This document shows, in pieces, positions 39,584 to 49,095 of a stretch of 64,000 nucleotides of DNA (positions within the stretch are counted from its first letter, which is position 1; each line of letters opens with the position of its first letter). The position numbers and the translations under genes were made by a program. Origin of the DNA: Burkholderia sp. L27(2015) (lineage in GTDB: Bacteria > Pseudomonadota > Gammaproteobacteria > Burkholderiales > Burkholderiaceae); contig NZ_LMUX01000016.1 in assembly GCF_009765705.1 (NCBI RefSeq), positions 742,837 through 806,836 of the forward strand, read 5' to 3'. The notes under the pieces were generated by a model. The model saw only the letters and a list, made by a program, of their open reading frames with translations, was not told the DNA's origin and did not search any database.

Positions 39584-40969
39584 ATGTCCCAAACAGGTAC
39601 GCAGGTGCGCGCGGTGGTGGGGTCCGCCGGCGCCACAACGCAGGTCGAAGAGGCCGACGCAGCGGCTCAAACGCCCATCACAACGGCCCCAACCCATAGC
39701 GCAGCCGATTTTGTCGATACCGCCGCGAGCACCGCTGACGGGAGCGTGACGAGCGTCGCCACACCGGCCCGCAGCGGCCAGGACGGCCAGGCCATTCAAA
39801 GCCCACCATCCATCCCGACGCAGGAAGGCCCCGCCGGCATCCGATTCGACTTCAACGACGGTTGCCGCGTGATGCTGCCGCAAGGCGACGGCGATTGGCG
39901 CGTGCTGCTGCGCGATTCAGCCACCGCGAACCCGCTGTTCGAAACGCAGATATCCGCCGGGGTCGTCGCGAGCAGCAAGAAATACTATGTGCCATTCGAA
40001 ATCGAAGTCTGGTCGCAAGGCAAGGAAGTGTTCCGCCATCGTCTCGACCTGACCAACCGCGACGTGCTCGTGCATCTGCCGGTCGGCACGCTCGGCGACA
40101 CGCTAGGCTGGTTTCCGTATGTCGCAAAGTTCGAGCGGCAGCACCGCTGCCGGCTCACCTGCGTAATGGCCGAGCCACTGATTCCGCTCTTCCGCGACGC
40201 GTACCCGTCAATCACATTGGCGACGCCCGACGCGGTCGACGCGAACAATTTCTACGCGACCTACAACATCGGCCTCTTCTTCACCGACGACGCGAACGTA
40301 CGCCAGCCATGCGACTTTCGCCTCGTCGGCCTGCATCGGACGGCCGCGTACATCCTCGGCGTCGATCCGCAGGAAGAGCGCCCCGAGATCGTGCTGCCCG
40401 ACAGCAGCCGGCCGATTCCCGAGAAATACGTGTGCATCGCCACGCAAAGCACGACGCAGTGCAAATTCTGGAACAACCCGAGCGGCTGGCGCGAAATTGT
40501 GCAGTTTCTGCAGCAGGCCGGTTACCGCGTAATCTGCATTGACCAGAAGGCGACGCACGGCAGCGGCGTCGTGTGGAATCACATACCGTACGGCTCCGAG
40601 GACTTCACCGGCGAGCGCCCGCTTGCGGAACGCGCGCGCTGGCTCAAGCACGCGTCGTTTTTCGTCGGCCTGAGCAGTGGCCTGTCGTGGCTCGCATGGA
40701 CCATGCGTACACCGGTCGTGATGATCAGCGGTTTTACGCATCCGACCAACGAGTTCGACACGCCGTATCGCGTGATCAACTACCACACGTGCAATAGCTG
40801 CTGGAACGACGTGCGCGTGCAGTTCGATCATCACGATTTTCTGTGGTGTCCGCGCCATGCGAACACGCCGCGGCAATTCGAATGCACGCGGCTGATTACC
40901 GCGGAACAGGTGATGAACACGATCCGGCGGATTCCGACATTCGCTGAGCAGCCGCAGGCGACGGCTTGA
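39584..40969 (+). CDS. Autotransporter heptosyltransferase (TibC/Aah type)
   Basis: 461 residues. It should attach heptose to Ser residues of the adhesin encoded next, in the cytosol before export. The iron-binding finger of this family is complete: Cys403-X2-Cys406-X15-Cys422-X11-Cys434. Other marks: HLPVGTLGDTLGWFPYV and ASFFVGLSSGLSWLAW. The first ~90 residues are Ala/Thr/Ser-rich and seem disordered. It lies 80 bp after the tRNA-Ser terminator, directly ahead of the autotransporter. Confidence 0.9.
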   Translation: MSQTGTQVRAVVGSAGATTQVEEADAAAQTPITTAPTHSAADFVDTAASTADGSVTSVATPARSGQDGQAIQSPPSIPTQEGPAGIRFDFNDGCRVMLPQGDGDWRVLLRDSATANPLFETQISAGVVASSKKYYVPFEIEVWSQGKEVFRHRLDLTNRDVLVHLPVGTLGDTLGWFPYVAKFERQHRCRLTCVMAEPLIPLFRDAYPSITLATPDAVDANNFYATYNIGLFFTDDANVRQPCDFRLVGLHRTAAYILGVDPQEERPEIVLPDSSRPIPEKYVCIATQSTTQCKFWNNPSGWREIVQFLQQAGYRVICIDQKATHGSGVVWNHIPYGSEDFTGERPLAERARWLKHASFFVGLSSGLSWLAWTMRTPVVMISGFTHPTNEFDTPYRVINYHTCNSCWNDVRVQFDHHDFLWCPRHANTPRQFECTRLITAEQVMNTIRRIPTFAEQPQATA

Positions 40970-41169
40970 TTCGCTGACGCAAGCGAACTGAAAGCGAACC
41001 GCAAGCCAGCAGGGCTGAAGCGCAAAACGCATTAAAGATGCGCCGCAAAAAGCCGATATATAAAGACGATCCGCAAACCGGCAATACGAACAAGCAAGAA
41101 GCCGCAACGGCGGAAATACAAGAGGCTGGAAGTAGCACAAGAAGAGCAGCAAAGAATTCGGAAAACTCC

Positions 41170-44100
41170 ATGAAACGACTCACCTGGCGCCGCGTATACG
41201 CCGTGCGCGCCTTCGGCCGGCGCTACCGCAGGTGCTCGCGCCTGCTGGGCATGCTGCTCGCTGCCGTGACGGTGCTGCCGTGGTTCGTGGCCGGCGCGCT
41301 CGCGCAGACGACGGTCGCTGCGGACCAGACCGAGGCCAACGCAACGATCGGCAGCAGCACCGAGACGGTGTTCGGCACGACCACCGACGACAGCGTGGGG
41401 CTCGGCGGCGCGCAGAACGTGATGTCGGGTGGCCTCGCAAGCGTCACGAGCGTCGGCCTTGGCGGCACGCAGACCGTCTTCGCGGGTGGCGTCGCGCAAG
41501 CCACCGACGTCACGTCGGGCGGCAGTCTGGTTGTGTCATCGGGCGGCGTGGCGCGCAGCGCAACAGTCGATAGCGCATCCGTGGTCATCTCGGCGGGCGG
41601 CGCGGCGAGCGGGACGATCCTCGTAAGCGGATCGTCCGAGACCGTGTCATCCGGTGGCATCGCCACCGGTACGACGATCAGCAGCCTCGGCACGGTCAAC
41701 GTGTCGTCGGGTGGCGTCGCAAGCGGCACGACGGTCAGCGCAGGCGGCCAAATCAACGTGTCCGCCGGCGGCAGCGCGACGCGTACGAACGTGCTGTCGG
41801 GCGGCGTCGACTCGGTCGCCGGCACGGACATCTCGGCCACGCTCAGCAACGGTGGGTCGCAGACCATCAGCGCGGGCGGCACGGCGAGCGCGACGAGCGT
41901 GCTCGGTGGTGGGCAAAGCTTCGTAGGCAGCGGCGGGTTCGCGGTGGGCACGAAGGTGAGCGGCGGTACGCTAAGCGTCTCCGCAGGCGGCAGCGCGACA
42001 CGCATCGTGATTAGTGCAGGCGGCGTCGAAAATCTCGCGGGCACCGATACGTCGGGCACCGTCAGCGCGGGCGGCCAACTGATCGTGTTGATGGGCGGCG
42101 TCGCGAGCGCGACGACCATCGGCAACGGCGGTTCAGCGAGCGTCAGCAGCGGCGGTTCGGCAGCCGGCGCAATCGTGAGCGGCGGCACGCTGGCGGTATC
42201 CGCCGGCGGCTCGGCCACGTCGACCACGCTGTCGGCGGGTGGCACCGAGAACGTGCAGGGCACTGATACCTCGGCGAGTATTCGCAGCGGCGGCACGCAG
42301 AACGTGCTGGCGGGTGGCGTCACGACCAGCGCGAACGTCAGCAGCGGCGGGCGACAAACCGTATCGTCAGGCGGTACGGCGACCAGCACGACGGTGCTCT
42401 CCGGCGGCGCGATAACGGTGTCCGCCGGCGGTACCGCGACCGGCGTCACGCAGTCGAGCGGCGCGGCGCTCACGGCGGGTACCTCGGCGACGGTGAGCGG
42501 CACGAATGTCAGCGGCGCGTTTTCGATTTCGGGCGGCATCGCGAACAACGTCGTGCTCGAAAACGGCGGCACACTGACCGTGCTCACCGGCAATTCCGCG
42601 ACCAATACGCACATCGTCAATCAGGGCTCGGTGGTCGTGATGGCGGGCGGCTCGGCCAATTCGACGACGCTGGGCAACGGTGGCGCGCTGACGGTGTCGT
42701 CGGGCGGCACCGCGACCGCCGTCACGCAGCAGGCCGGCGGGGCACTGATCACGAATACCTCGGCGACCGTGACCGGCACGAACACCGCGAACGGCACGAC
42801 CAATTCATTTTCGATTTCTGGCGGCGTCGCACAGGGCGTGTTCGTCGAAGCCGGCGGCTCGCTCACTGTGCTGAGCGGCACGACCGCGAGCGGCACGCAG
42901 GTTGGCGCGCGCGGCAGTGCGATCGTGCAAGGCGGCGGTGCGGCGAACAGCACGACAGTCAGCAACGGCGGGCAACTGCTCGTGTCGTCGGGCGGCAGCG
43001 CGGACGTAGCGACGGTGATGAACGGCGGCCAGCTCGTCGTGTCGGGCGGCGGCACGGCGACCAACATCACGCAGGACGCCGGGGCGGCGCTCATCACCAA
43101 TACGTCGGCCACGGTGAGCGGCAGCTATGTGAGCGGTGGTGCGAGCAGCACGTTCAGCATATCGAGCGGCGTCGCGCAGAACGTGGTCGTCGAGAACGGC
43201 GGGCAGCTGTCCGTGCTGGCCGGAGATGTCGCTAACCAGACGACTGCCGGTAGCGGCGGCCTCGTCATCGTCTCGTCGGGCGGTAGGACGTCGGCCACGT
43301 CGATCAGCAGCGGCGGTGCACAGACCGTGCTGACGGGCGGCGATGCCTTCGGTATGACCGTGTCGAGCGGCGGCAAGCTCACCGTGTCGGCCGGCGGCGA
43401 GGCGATCGGCGTCACGCAGTCGGCGGGTGCCGCGCTGATCACCAACACGTCGGCCACTGTCAGCGGCACCAATGCGAGCGGCGCGTTCTCGATCCAGGGC
43501 GGCGCCGCGGACAACGTGATCGTCGAAGACGGCGGCCAGTTGACGATCCTTGCCGGCGACTCTGCGGTCAACACGTCCGTCGGTAGCGGCGGCCTGGAAA
43601 CGGTGTCTGCCGGCGGCACGGCGAGCGGCACGTTCGTCACGTCGGGCGGCTCCGAGTTTGTTTCGTCCGGTGGCACCACGCTGGGTACGACGGTGACGTC
43701 CAACGGTTCGCAGACGGTGCTCGGCACCGCGTCAGGCACGATGGTGAGCGCGGGTGGCTCGGTGTTCGTCAGCTCGGGCGGCACGACGAGCGGCACGGAA
43801 GTCGGCAGCGGTGGCAGCGAGGTGGTGTCGTCGGGCGGCACAACGCAGGGCTCGCAAGTCGCGTCCAGTGGCACACAGACGGTCGCCGGCGGCACGGCGA
43901 ACAACACGCAGGTGAGCGGCGGCGGCAAGCAAGTCGTCTCGTCGGGCGGTGCTACGAGCGGTACGCTAGTGGACAGCGGCGGCACGCAGACCGTGGCGGC
44001 GGGCGGTAGCGCGAGCGGCACGCTGGTCAGCAGCGGCGGCGCGCAGGTCGTTTCGTCGGGCGGCGTCACGAGGGGCACGTCGGTCGGCAACGGCGGGTCG

Positions 44101-46386
44101 AGCGTGGTGATGTCGGGCGGCACCGCTAGCAGTACGATGGTGTCGAGCGGCGGCACGGCTATCGTGACCTCCGGCGGTACCGCGAGCGGCACGGTAGTGA
44201 AGAGCGGCGGCACCGAGAGCGTGTCGTCGGGTGGAACGACGGTCAGCACATCTGTCAGCAGCGGCGGCAAGCAGACGGTGGCGAGCGGCGGCCAGACGAG
44301 CGGGACGGTGGTGGGCTCCGGCGGCTCGCAAACAGTCAACGCCGGCGGTGTCACGTCGGGCACCGCAGTCGCTTCCGGCGGCACGCAGACCGTCGGTGCA
44401 GGCGGGGTCACCTCGGGCACGACGGTCGCATCGGGCGGTTCGCAGACGATCAGCTCCGGTGGCGTCACGTCGGGCACGATGGTCGCATCGGGCGGTTCGC
44501 AGACGGTCAACTCCGGTGGCGTCACGTCGAGCACGATGGTCGCGTCCGGCGGCATGCAGACGGTCGGCGCGGGCGGCATCACGTCGGGCACGGTGGTCGC
44601 CTCCGGCGGCACGCAGGACGTACAGTCCGGCGGCACCGCGAACGGCTCGATCGTGTCGAGCGGCGGCGTGCAGACCGTGTCGAGCGGCGCGACGGTGAGC
44701 GGTACGCAGGTGCTGAGCGGCGGCTCGCAGGATCTGTTCGGATCCCTGATCGATCCGATCGTGTCGGCGGGCGGCACGCTGACGATCGGCCAGGGCACCG
44801 CCGCGGGCGACCTCGTCGGCAATACGGCCAACAATGGCCTGCTGGTCTTCAATCGGCCTGATGCGATCACATACGGGGGCGACATTTCCGGCGCCGGGCG
44901 CATCGAGCAGCAGGGCACCGGCAGCGTGGTGCTGAACGGCGACAGCCATCAGTTCACCGGCATCACCGAAGTCATGTCGGGCGCGCTCGCGGTCGGTGAC
45001 ATCAACAACCCGGGCGCGCAACTCGGCGGCAATGTGCTCGTCGATGCGCCGGGCACGCTGCGCGGCCATGGCTCGATCGGCGGCAACGTGACGAACAATG
45101 GTGTCGTGATGCCGGGCGGCTCGGTCGGCACGCTGACGGTCGGCGGCAACTACACCCAGGCGGGCAACGCGACGCTGGTTATCGAGGTGAATCCGACCTC
45201 GGGCTCGCAATTGCGCGTGGGCGGCACGGCGGCGTTGAACGGCGGCTTGCAGATTCTGTACGACCCGGGCACCTACGCGGCTACGCAGTACACGATCCTG
45301 AGTGCCGCCAACGGCGTGACCGGCCGCTTTAGCAGTGTGACCAGCGCCGTACAAGCCGGCGCGAACCTCGGGGCGCTGCAGCAGTCCGTGAGCTATCAGG
45401 CCAACGAAGTCGATCTAGCGCTCACTCAAGCGGCGACGCCTGCGAATCAGATCGTGGTCGCGCCGATCAATACCAGTATCTACACCGCTTTGGGTTCGAC
45501 ACTCGCGCTGGGCGCACAAAACACCAACGCGGCTTTGCTTGACCGATTGAGTCAGCCGCGCGAGACCGGCGCGTTCAACGGCTGGGCGACCGTCACCGGT
45601 GCTCATACCAAGGTCGATGCAACAAATGGCGAACCGGGCTTCCAGGCAGACCAATACGGCTTCATGACCGGGCTCGATCATCAAGTCGGGAACTACACGG
45701 TCGGTGTCGCCGCAGGTTATAACCATGCCGATATCGATGAACAGATCACGGGTGACAGCGGCACCACGGATACGCTGCGCGCAGCGCTGTACGGCAGCCG
45801 CTGGCTCGGTCCGGTTGGCGTCTCGGCTTCCTTGGGCTATGGCCTGGACTTCCTGTCGCAGAAGCGTCCGTTTGGCGCGATCGGCACGGCGACCGGTGAC
45901 CACATGGGGCAGGAAGTGACAGCGGCCAGCCAGGCGAGCCTGCCGATGACGTTCGCCGGATTCACGCTCACGCCACGGCTGGGCTTGCGCTACGCGTACG
46001 TTCACGGCAACGCATTTGCCGAAGGCGGGGCCAACGGGCAAGACCTGGGCGTGGGCACCGACAACGTCCACAGCCTGCAGCCGTACACCGAGATCACGCT
46101 GGACAAGGCATTCGGTAACGCGCTGAAGCCAGTGAACGTACAGGTCAGAGTCGGCTACGCCCAAGAATTGTTGGACACGAACCGAGCCGTAGCCGTCAGC
46201 GCGCAAGACGGCACGGTATTCGCCGCACCGGGCACGAATCTGCCACATGGCCAACTGACCACGGGCTTAAGCGTGAGCATGCAGCCGAGTAAGTCGACCA
46301 CCGTGTCGCTGAGCTACGACGCGTTGCTTAACACCAGCCATGCGTCGGCGCAGACTGCCAGCGTGAAAGTCAGTTACCGGTTCTGA
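41170..46386 (+). CDS. AIDA-type autotransporter adhesin
   Basis: 1738 residues from ATG 41170 (frame open from 41038; this start has GGAAAA and an exported N-terminus). A long signal region MKRLTWRRVYAVRAFGRRYRR is followed by a hydrophobic core to about residue 42. Then over 1000 residues of ~19-residue repeats (SSGGTxSGTxVxSGG), the acceptor sites of a heptosyltransferase, a linker rich in beta-helix turns, and a C-terminal barrel ending SVKVSYRF. Expected on the outer surface as a glycosylated adhesin and biofilm protein. The gene before it supplies the glycosyltransferase. Confidence 0.92.
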   Translation: MKRLTWRRVYAVRAFGRRYRRCSRLLGMLLAAVTVLPWFVAGALAQTTVAADQTEANATIGSSTETVFGTTTDDSVGLGGAQNVMSGGLASVTSVGLGGTQTVFAGGVAQATDVTSGGSLVVSSGGVARSATVDSASVVISAGGAASGTILVSGSSETVSSGGIATGTTISSLGTVNVSSGGVASGTTVSAGGQINVSAGGSATRTNVLSGGVDSVAGTDISATLSNGGSQTISAGGTASATSVLGGGQSFVGSGGFAVGTKVSGGTLSVSAGGSATRIVISAGGVENLAGTDTSGTVSAGGQLIVLMGGVASATTIGNGGSASVSSGGSAAGAIVSGGTLAVSAGGSATSTTLSAGGTENVQGTDTSASIRSGGTQNVLAGGVTTSANVSSGGRQTVSSGGTATSTTVLSGGAITVSAGGTATGVTQSSGAALTAGTSATVSGTNVSGAFSISGGIANNVVLENGGTLTVLTGNSATNTHIVNQGSVVVMAGGSANSTTLGNGGALTVSSGGTATAVTQQAGGALITNTSATVTGTNTANGTTNSFSISGGVAQGVFVEAGGSLTVLSGTTASGTQVGARGSAIVQGGGAANSTTVSNGGQLLVSSGGSADVATVMNGGQLVVSGGGTATNITQDAGAALITNTSATVSGSYVSGGASSTFSISSGVAQNVVVENGGQLSVLAGDVANQTTAGSGGLVIVSSGGRTSATSISSGGAQTVLTGGDAFGMTVSSGGKLTVSAGGEAIGVTQSAGAALITNTSATVSGTNASGAFSIQGGAADNVIVEDGGQLTILAGDSAVNTSVGSGGLETVSAGGTASGTFVTSGGSEFVSSGGTTLGTTVTSNGSQTVLGTASGTMVSAGGSVFVSSGGTTSGTEVGSGGSEVVSSGGTTQGSQVASSGTQTVAGGTANNTQVSGGGKQVVSSGGATSGTLVDSGGTQTVAAGGSASGTLVSSGGAQVVSSGGVTRGTSVGNGGSSVVMSGGTASSTMVSSGGTAIVTSGGTASGTVVKSGGTESVSSGGTTVSTSVSSGGKQTVASGGQTSGTVVGSGGSQTVNAGGVTSGTAVASGGTQTVGAGGVTSGTTVASGGSQTISSGGVTSGTMVASGGSQTVNSGGVTSSTMVASGGMQTVGAGGITSGTVVASGGTQDVQSGGTANGSIVSSGGVQTVSSGATVSGTQVLSGGSQDLFGSLIDPIVSAGGTLTIGQGTAAGDLVGNTANNGLLVFNRPDAITYGGDISGAGRIEQQGTGSVVLNGDSHQFTGITEVMSGALAVGDINNPGAQLGGNVLVDAPGTLRGHGSIGGNVTNNGVVMPGGSVGTLTVGGNYTQAGNATLVIEVNPTSGSQLRVGGTAALNGGLQILYDPGTYAATQYTILSAANGVTGRFSSVTSAVQAGANLGALQQSVSYQANEVDLALTQAATPANQIVVAPINTSIYTALGSTLALGAQNTNAALLDRLSQPRETGAFNGWATVTGAHTKVDATNGEPGFQADQYGFMTGLDHQVGNYTVGVAAGYNHADIDEQITGDSGTTDTLRAALYGSRWLGPVGVSASLGYGLDFLSQKRPFGAIGTATGDHMGQEVTAASQASLPMTFAGFTLTPRLGLRYAYVHGNAFAEGGANGQDLGVGTDNVHSLQPYTEITLDKAFGNALKPVNVQVRVGYAQELLDTNRAVAVSAQDGTVFAAPGTNLPHGQLTTGLSVSMQPSKSTTVSLSYDALLNTSHASAQTASVKVSYRF
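41380..44740 (+). repeat. Passenger repeat array of the autotransporter
   Basis: About 3.3 kb of ~57-bp units. Inside it, a larger module built on SATVSGTN, FSISGG and VLAG occurs four times, starting near 42466, 42740, 43085 and 43431; the last three are about 345 bp apart. The end (43600-44740) is pure short repeats. Confidence 0.8.
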
Positions 46387-46398
46387 AGTGAGCAAAAT

Positions 46399-47091
46399 TT
46401 AAATGGATGTATCCAACAGCTTGCGCGGCCCGCTAACGAATAGACTGCCGGGTTCGTAAAAGCGCAGCAATTTATCCATTTCCCGCGATAACCCAATTCG
46501 GGTCACCACTGCAACAGGCGTTGCTTCTGTTTCGATCGCACCGAGCCACAAGCCGCGACCGGTACACAAGTCGCAACCATCGAACTCCAGGCCGACGCCG
46601 AGCGCCACCGTAAGGCGCCCCGGCCCACGCGCCAGGTCACGCAGCTTTACGCCTGGCCGCCGGGCATACATTGCGTCCAGGCCTTCCAGCGGTTCAATCG
46701 CGCGAATCAGCACGCCAGCGCCCACGCCCTCATCCTCGCTGGCAACATTCAACATGTACGATATTCCATAGGTAAGCCGCACGTGAGCATGCCCTCGCGC
46801 GAGAAACATCGAATCATTGTGCGAACGGCGACCCCGAAAGGCGTAGCTGGTGGAGTCGCCGATAGGATAGGCTTCCATTTCGACGATCCGGCCGCTCATG
46901 CGGCCCTCCGGCAGATCATGAACGAGATACTTGCCCACCAGGTAACGCGCCAGTTCGATCGTGTCGCCTGGCAAATCGTCACGCGTGAGCGGGAGAATCG
47001 GCAAGCTTTGCCCGGCTAAGTCAGCAGTTGTTTGATTCACAAGGTCGTTCATCATGCGATGCAAATATTCGCCCAAATTTTCATGAATCAT
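46399..47091 (-). CDS. mpg: DNA-3-methyladenine glycosylase (AAG/MPG family)
   Basis: 230 residues from ATG 47091 (ATGs at 47055 and 47052 are others). It removes alkylated purines from DNA as the first step of base excision repair. Family marks: [19 protein letters not shown] (active-site Glu), [37 protein letters not shown]. It is found in a region that also contains a decayed LysR gene and, 15 kb away, ogt, another alkylation-repair gene. Confidence 0.92.
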   Translation of the reverse strand: MIHENLGEYLHRMMNDLVNQTTADLAGQSLPILPLTRDDLPGDTIELARYLVGKYLVHDLPEGRMSGRIVEMEAYPIGDSTSYAFRGRRSHNDSMFLARGHAHVRLTYGISYMLNVASEDEGVGAGVLIRAIEPLEGLDAMYARRPGVKLRDLARGPGRLTVALGVGLEFDGCDLCTGRGLWLGAIETEATPVAVVTRIGLSREMDKLLRFYEPGSLFVSGPRKLLDTSI

Positions 47092-47154
47092 CCGGCCTGG
47101 TTGAGTTGATTCAGTTTAGGCGATCATTGCGTTTTCAAGTATAGAGACAATAAA

Positions 47155-47838
47155 ATAGATCGAGCTCTTGAAATGAGCGTGTTCACCGCGGTGGTCGACG
47201 CTGGCAGTTTCGTGGGCGCGGTCGACCCGCTAAGGATGTCGAAAGCCGCAGTGTCGCGCCATGTCGATGCTCTCGAACAGCGTCTGGGCGTTCGTCTGTT
47301 GCAACGAACCACACGCCGGCTTTCGCTTACCGAGGAAGGCAGAATTTTTTATCAGCGTTCGAAGGATGTCCTGGCCGCGCTGGATGATGCGGAGTCGGAG
47401 GTGACTTAATTGGTTTCGACGCGCATGACGTTGTGTGCTTCGCCGACTTATCTTGAGCGGCACGGCGTGCCCAAACATCCGAAAGAGTTGGTGCAACACC
47501 GCGTGCTTGCCTATACGAACTGGTCAGGCCGCGACGAATGGCAGTTTGATGGCCCTGAAGGCCGGGTCCCCGTCCATACTCACGCGCGGGTATATTCGAA
47601 CAACGGTGACACTTGCCGTGCCATCGCTGCGCAGCACGGCGGCATCATATTGCAGCCCAGCTTCATGCTAGCCGAAGACCTGAGACGAGGCGACCTGGTC
47701 GAACTCATGCCCGAATATCGCGCGGCCGAACTGGGCGTGTACGCGGTCTATGCAACGCGCAAGCAACCGCCGCTAAAAGTGCGGCGCCTGATCGATTTTC
47801 TAGTGGAGGCTTTCCACGATGTTTCGTGGGGGAATTGA
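47155..47838 (+). pseudogene. Decayed LysR-type regulator
   Basis: An HTH start (MSVFTAVVDAGSFVGAVDPL, then RMSKAAVSRHVDALEQRLG) runs from 47173 to a TAA at 47407-47409; the same frame goes on from 47410 with the C-terminal effector part (RMTLCASPTYLERHG to a TGA at 47836). About 85 codons of the middle are missing between the halves. The codon where the usual MDRxLEMSVF start would be is ATA (47155). So the gene has lost its start, its middle and its frame continuity. Confidence 0.85.
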
Positions 47839-47841
47839 CAG

Positions 47842-48078
47842 ATGACACATGTGACCATCCGTAGCGTGGAAGATGCATCGGGACAATATTGTGTGGATTT
47901 TATTTCGCATCCCGATGGCACATTCAGCGCAAAGCAATTTCGAAGAGACCCCGAAGACGAAGGGCGATGGACGCTGATCGCAGACTATTCTGCGAAACGG
48001 TTTGCTACGGAGAAAGAAGCCGTTGATGCGATCGCTGCTTTGCTCCCGTGGCTTGAAGATTCAGCAAGCAAGTACTAA
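47842..48078 (+). CDS. Small protein of unknown function
   Basis: 78 residues from ATG 47842, 3 bp after the LysR pseudogene and 9 bp before the hydrolase gene. It has an alternating beta/alpha look (VTIRSVEDASGQYCVDFIS, then KEAVDAIAALLPWLED) and no signal peptide or membrane segment. I do not recognise a family. The tight placing suggests cotranscription with the MetX-like hydrolase. Confidence 0.6.
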   Translation: MTHVTIRSVEDASGQYCVDFISHPDGTFSAKQFRRDPEDEGRWTLIADYSAKRFATEKEAVDAIAALLPWLEDSASKY

Positions 48079-48087
48079 AGGAAAAAT

Positions 48088-49095
48088 ATGAACGGCGAAA
48101 TTTTCGATTGCGGCGATGTAGACCTGCAAAACGGCAGCCGCCTGAGCAACGCCAGGCTGGTATATCAAACGGCCGGTCGACTCAACGCCGCCCGCGATAA
48201 CGTCATCGTCTATCCAACCTCCTTCGGTACACACCACACCGATATCGCGTGGCTTGCAGGGCCGGGTAGGACGCTCGACACCGACCGGTATTTTGTCGTT
48301 ATACCGAACATGCTGGGCAATGGCTTGTCGTCATCGCCGAGCCATCAGGCGCCCGGCACTTTTCCGTCCATTAGCCTGTTCGATAACGTGATGCTGCAAC
48401 ACCGGCTGCTACGCGAGAAATTCCAAGTCGAGCGATTGAAGCTTGCGGTCGGATTCTCGATGGGCGCCCAGCAGGCCTATCACTGGGCCGCGCTATTTCC
48501 CGATATGGTCGAGCGCGTTGCCGTCATCTGCGGATCCGCGAAAACGTCACGCCACAACCGGGTGTTTCTCGAGGGCGTCAAAGCTGCGCTCACGGGCGAT
48601 CCGGCGTGGCAGGGCGAGTATTTCCGTGCCGACGCCGGTCAGGGCCTCAAGGCTATGGCACGGGTCTACGCGGGATGGGGCATGTCATCGCAGTTCTACC
48701 GCGACGAAGCATACCTCCACGCCGGCTTCCACAGTGTCGAAGACTTCATCGTACGCGTCTGGGAAGGCTTCTTTGCCCATAAAGACGGTAACGATTTGAT
48801 GGCGATGATCGGTGCCTGGGAACGCGCGGACATCAGCGCCAATGCCCAATATAACGGCGATCTGACGAAGGCATTGGGTTCCATCCAGGCATCGGCGTTG
48901 ATCATGCCGAGTCGAACCGACATGTATTTTTCTCCGGTCGACAGCGAGGAAGAGGTGCGCCTAATGCCGAACGCGGAGTTGTGTGTCATCGACACAATTT
49001 GGGGGCACCGGGTAAACAATCCCACCCAAAACCCGAAGGACGCCGCTTTTGTAGAGAAACAACTGGCGCGGCTATTAGGCTCAGACGCGAGCTAG
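48088..49095 (+). CDS. Alpha/beta hydrolase, homoserine O-acetyltransferase-like
   Basis: 335 residues. MetX-type fold: nucleophile Ser124 in GFSMGAQQA, Asp in PSRTDMYF and His in WGHRVNNP, the usual triad. The first part LSNARLVYQTAGRLN is like MetX, but it is too short for full MetX activity and is of the kind annotated as alpha/beta fold hydrolase. Its real substrate is not clear. It converges on the histidine kinase, overlapping by 4 bp at the stops. Confidence 0.85.
   Translation: MNGEIFDCGDVDLQNGSRLSNARLVYQTAGRLNAARDNVIVYPTSFGTHHTDIAWLAGPGRTLDTDRYFVVIPNMLGNGLSSSPSHQAPGTFPSISLFDNVMLQHRLLREKFQVERLKLAVGFSMGAQQAYHWAALFPDMVERVAVICGSAKTSRHNRVFLEGVKAALTGDPAWQGEYFRADAGQGLKAMARVYAGWGMSSQFYRDEAYLHAGFHSVEDFIVRVWEGFFAHKDGNDLMAMIGAWERADISANAQYNGDLTKALGSIQASALIMPSRTDMYFSPVDSEEEVRLMPNAELCVIDTIWGHRVNNPTQNPKDAAFVEKQLARLLGSDAS

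Noticed and set aside
41380-44740. Regular spaced repeats considered as a CRISPR array.
   Set aside because: Repeats are in frame, encode AIDA-type units, vary gradually, and have no unique spacers.
43125-44918. Long minus-strand reading frames opposite the autotransporter (597 and 462 codons).
   Set aside because: They are mirror images of the repetitive passenger coding and have no start signals or known domains.
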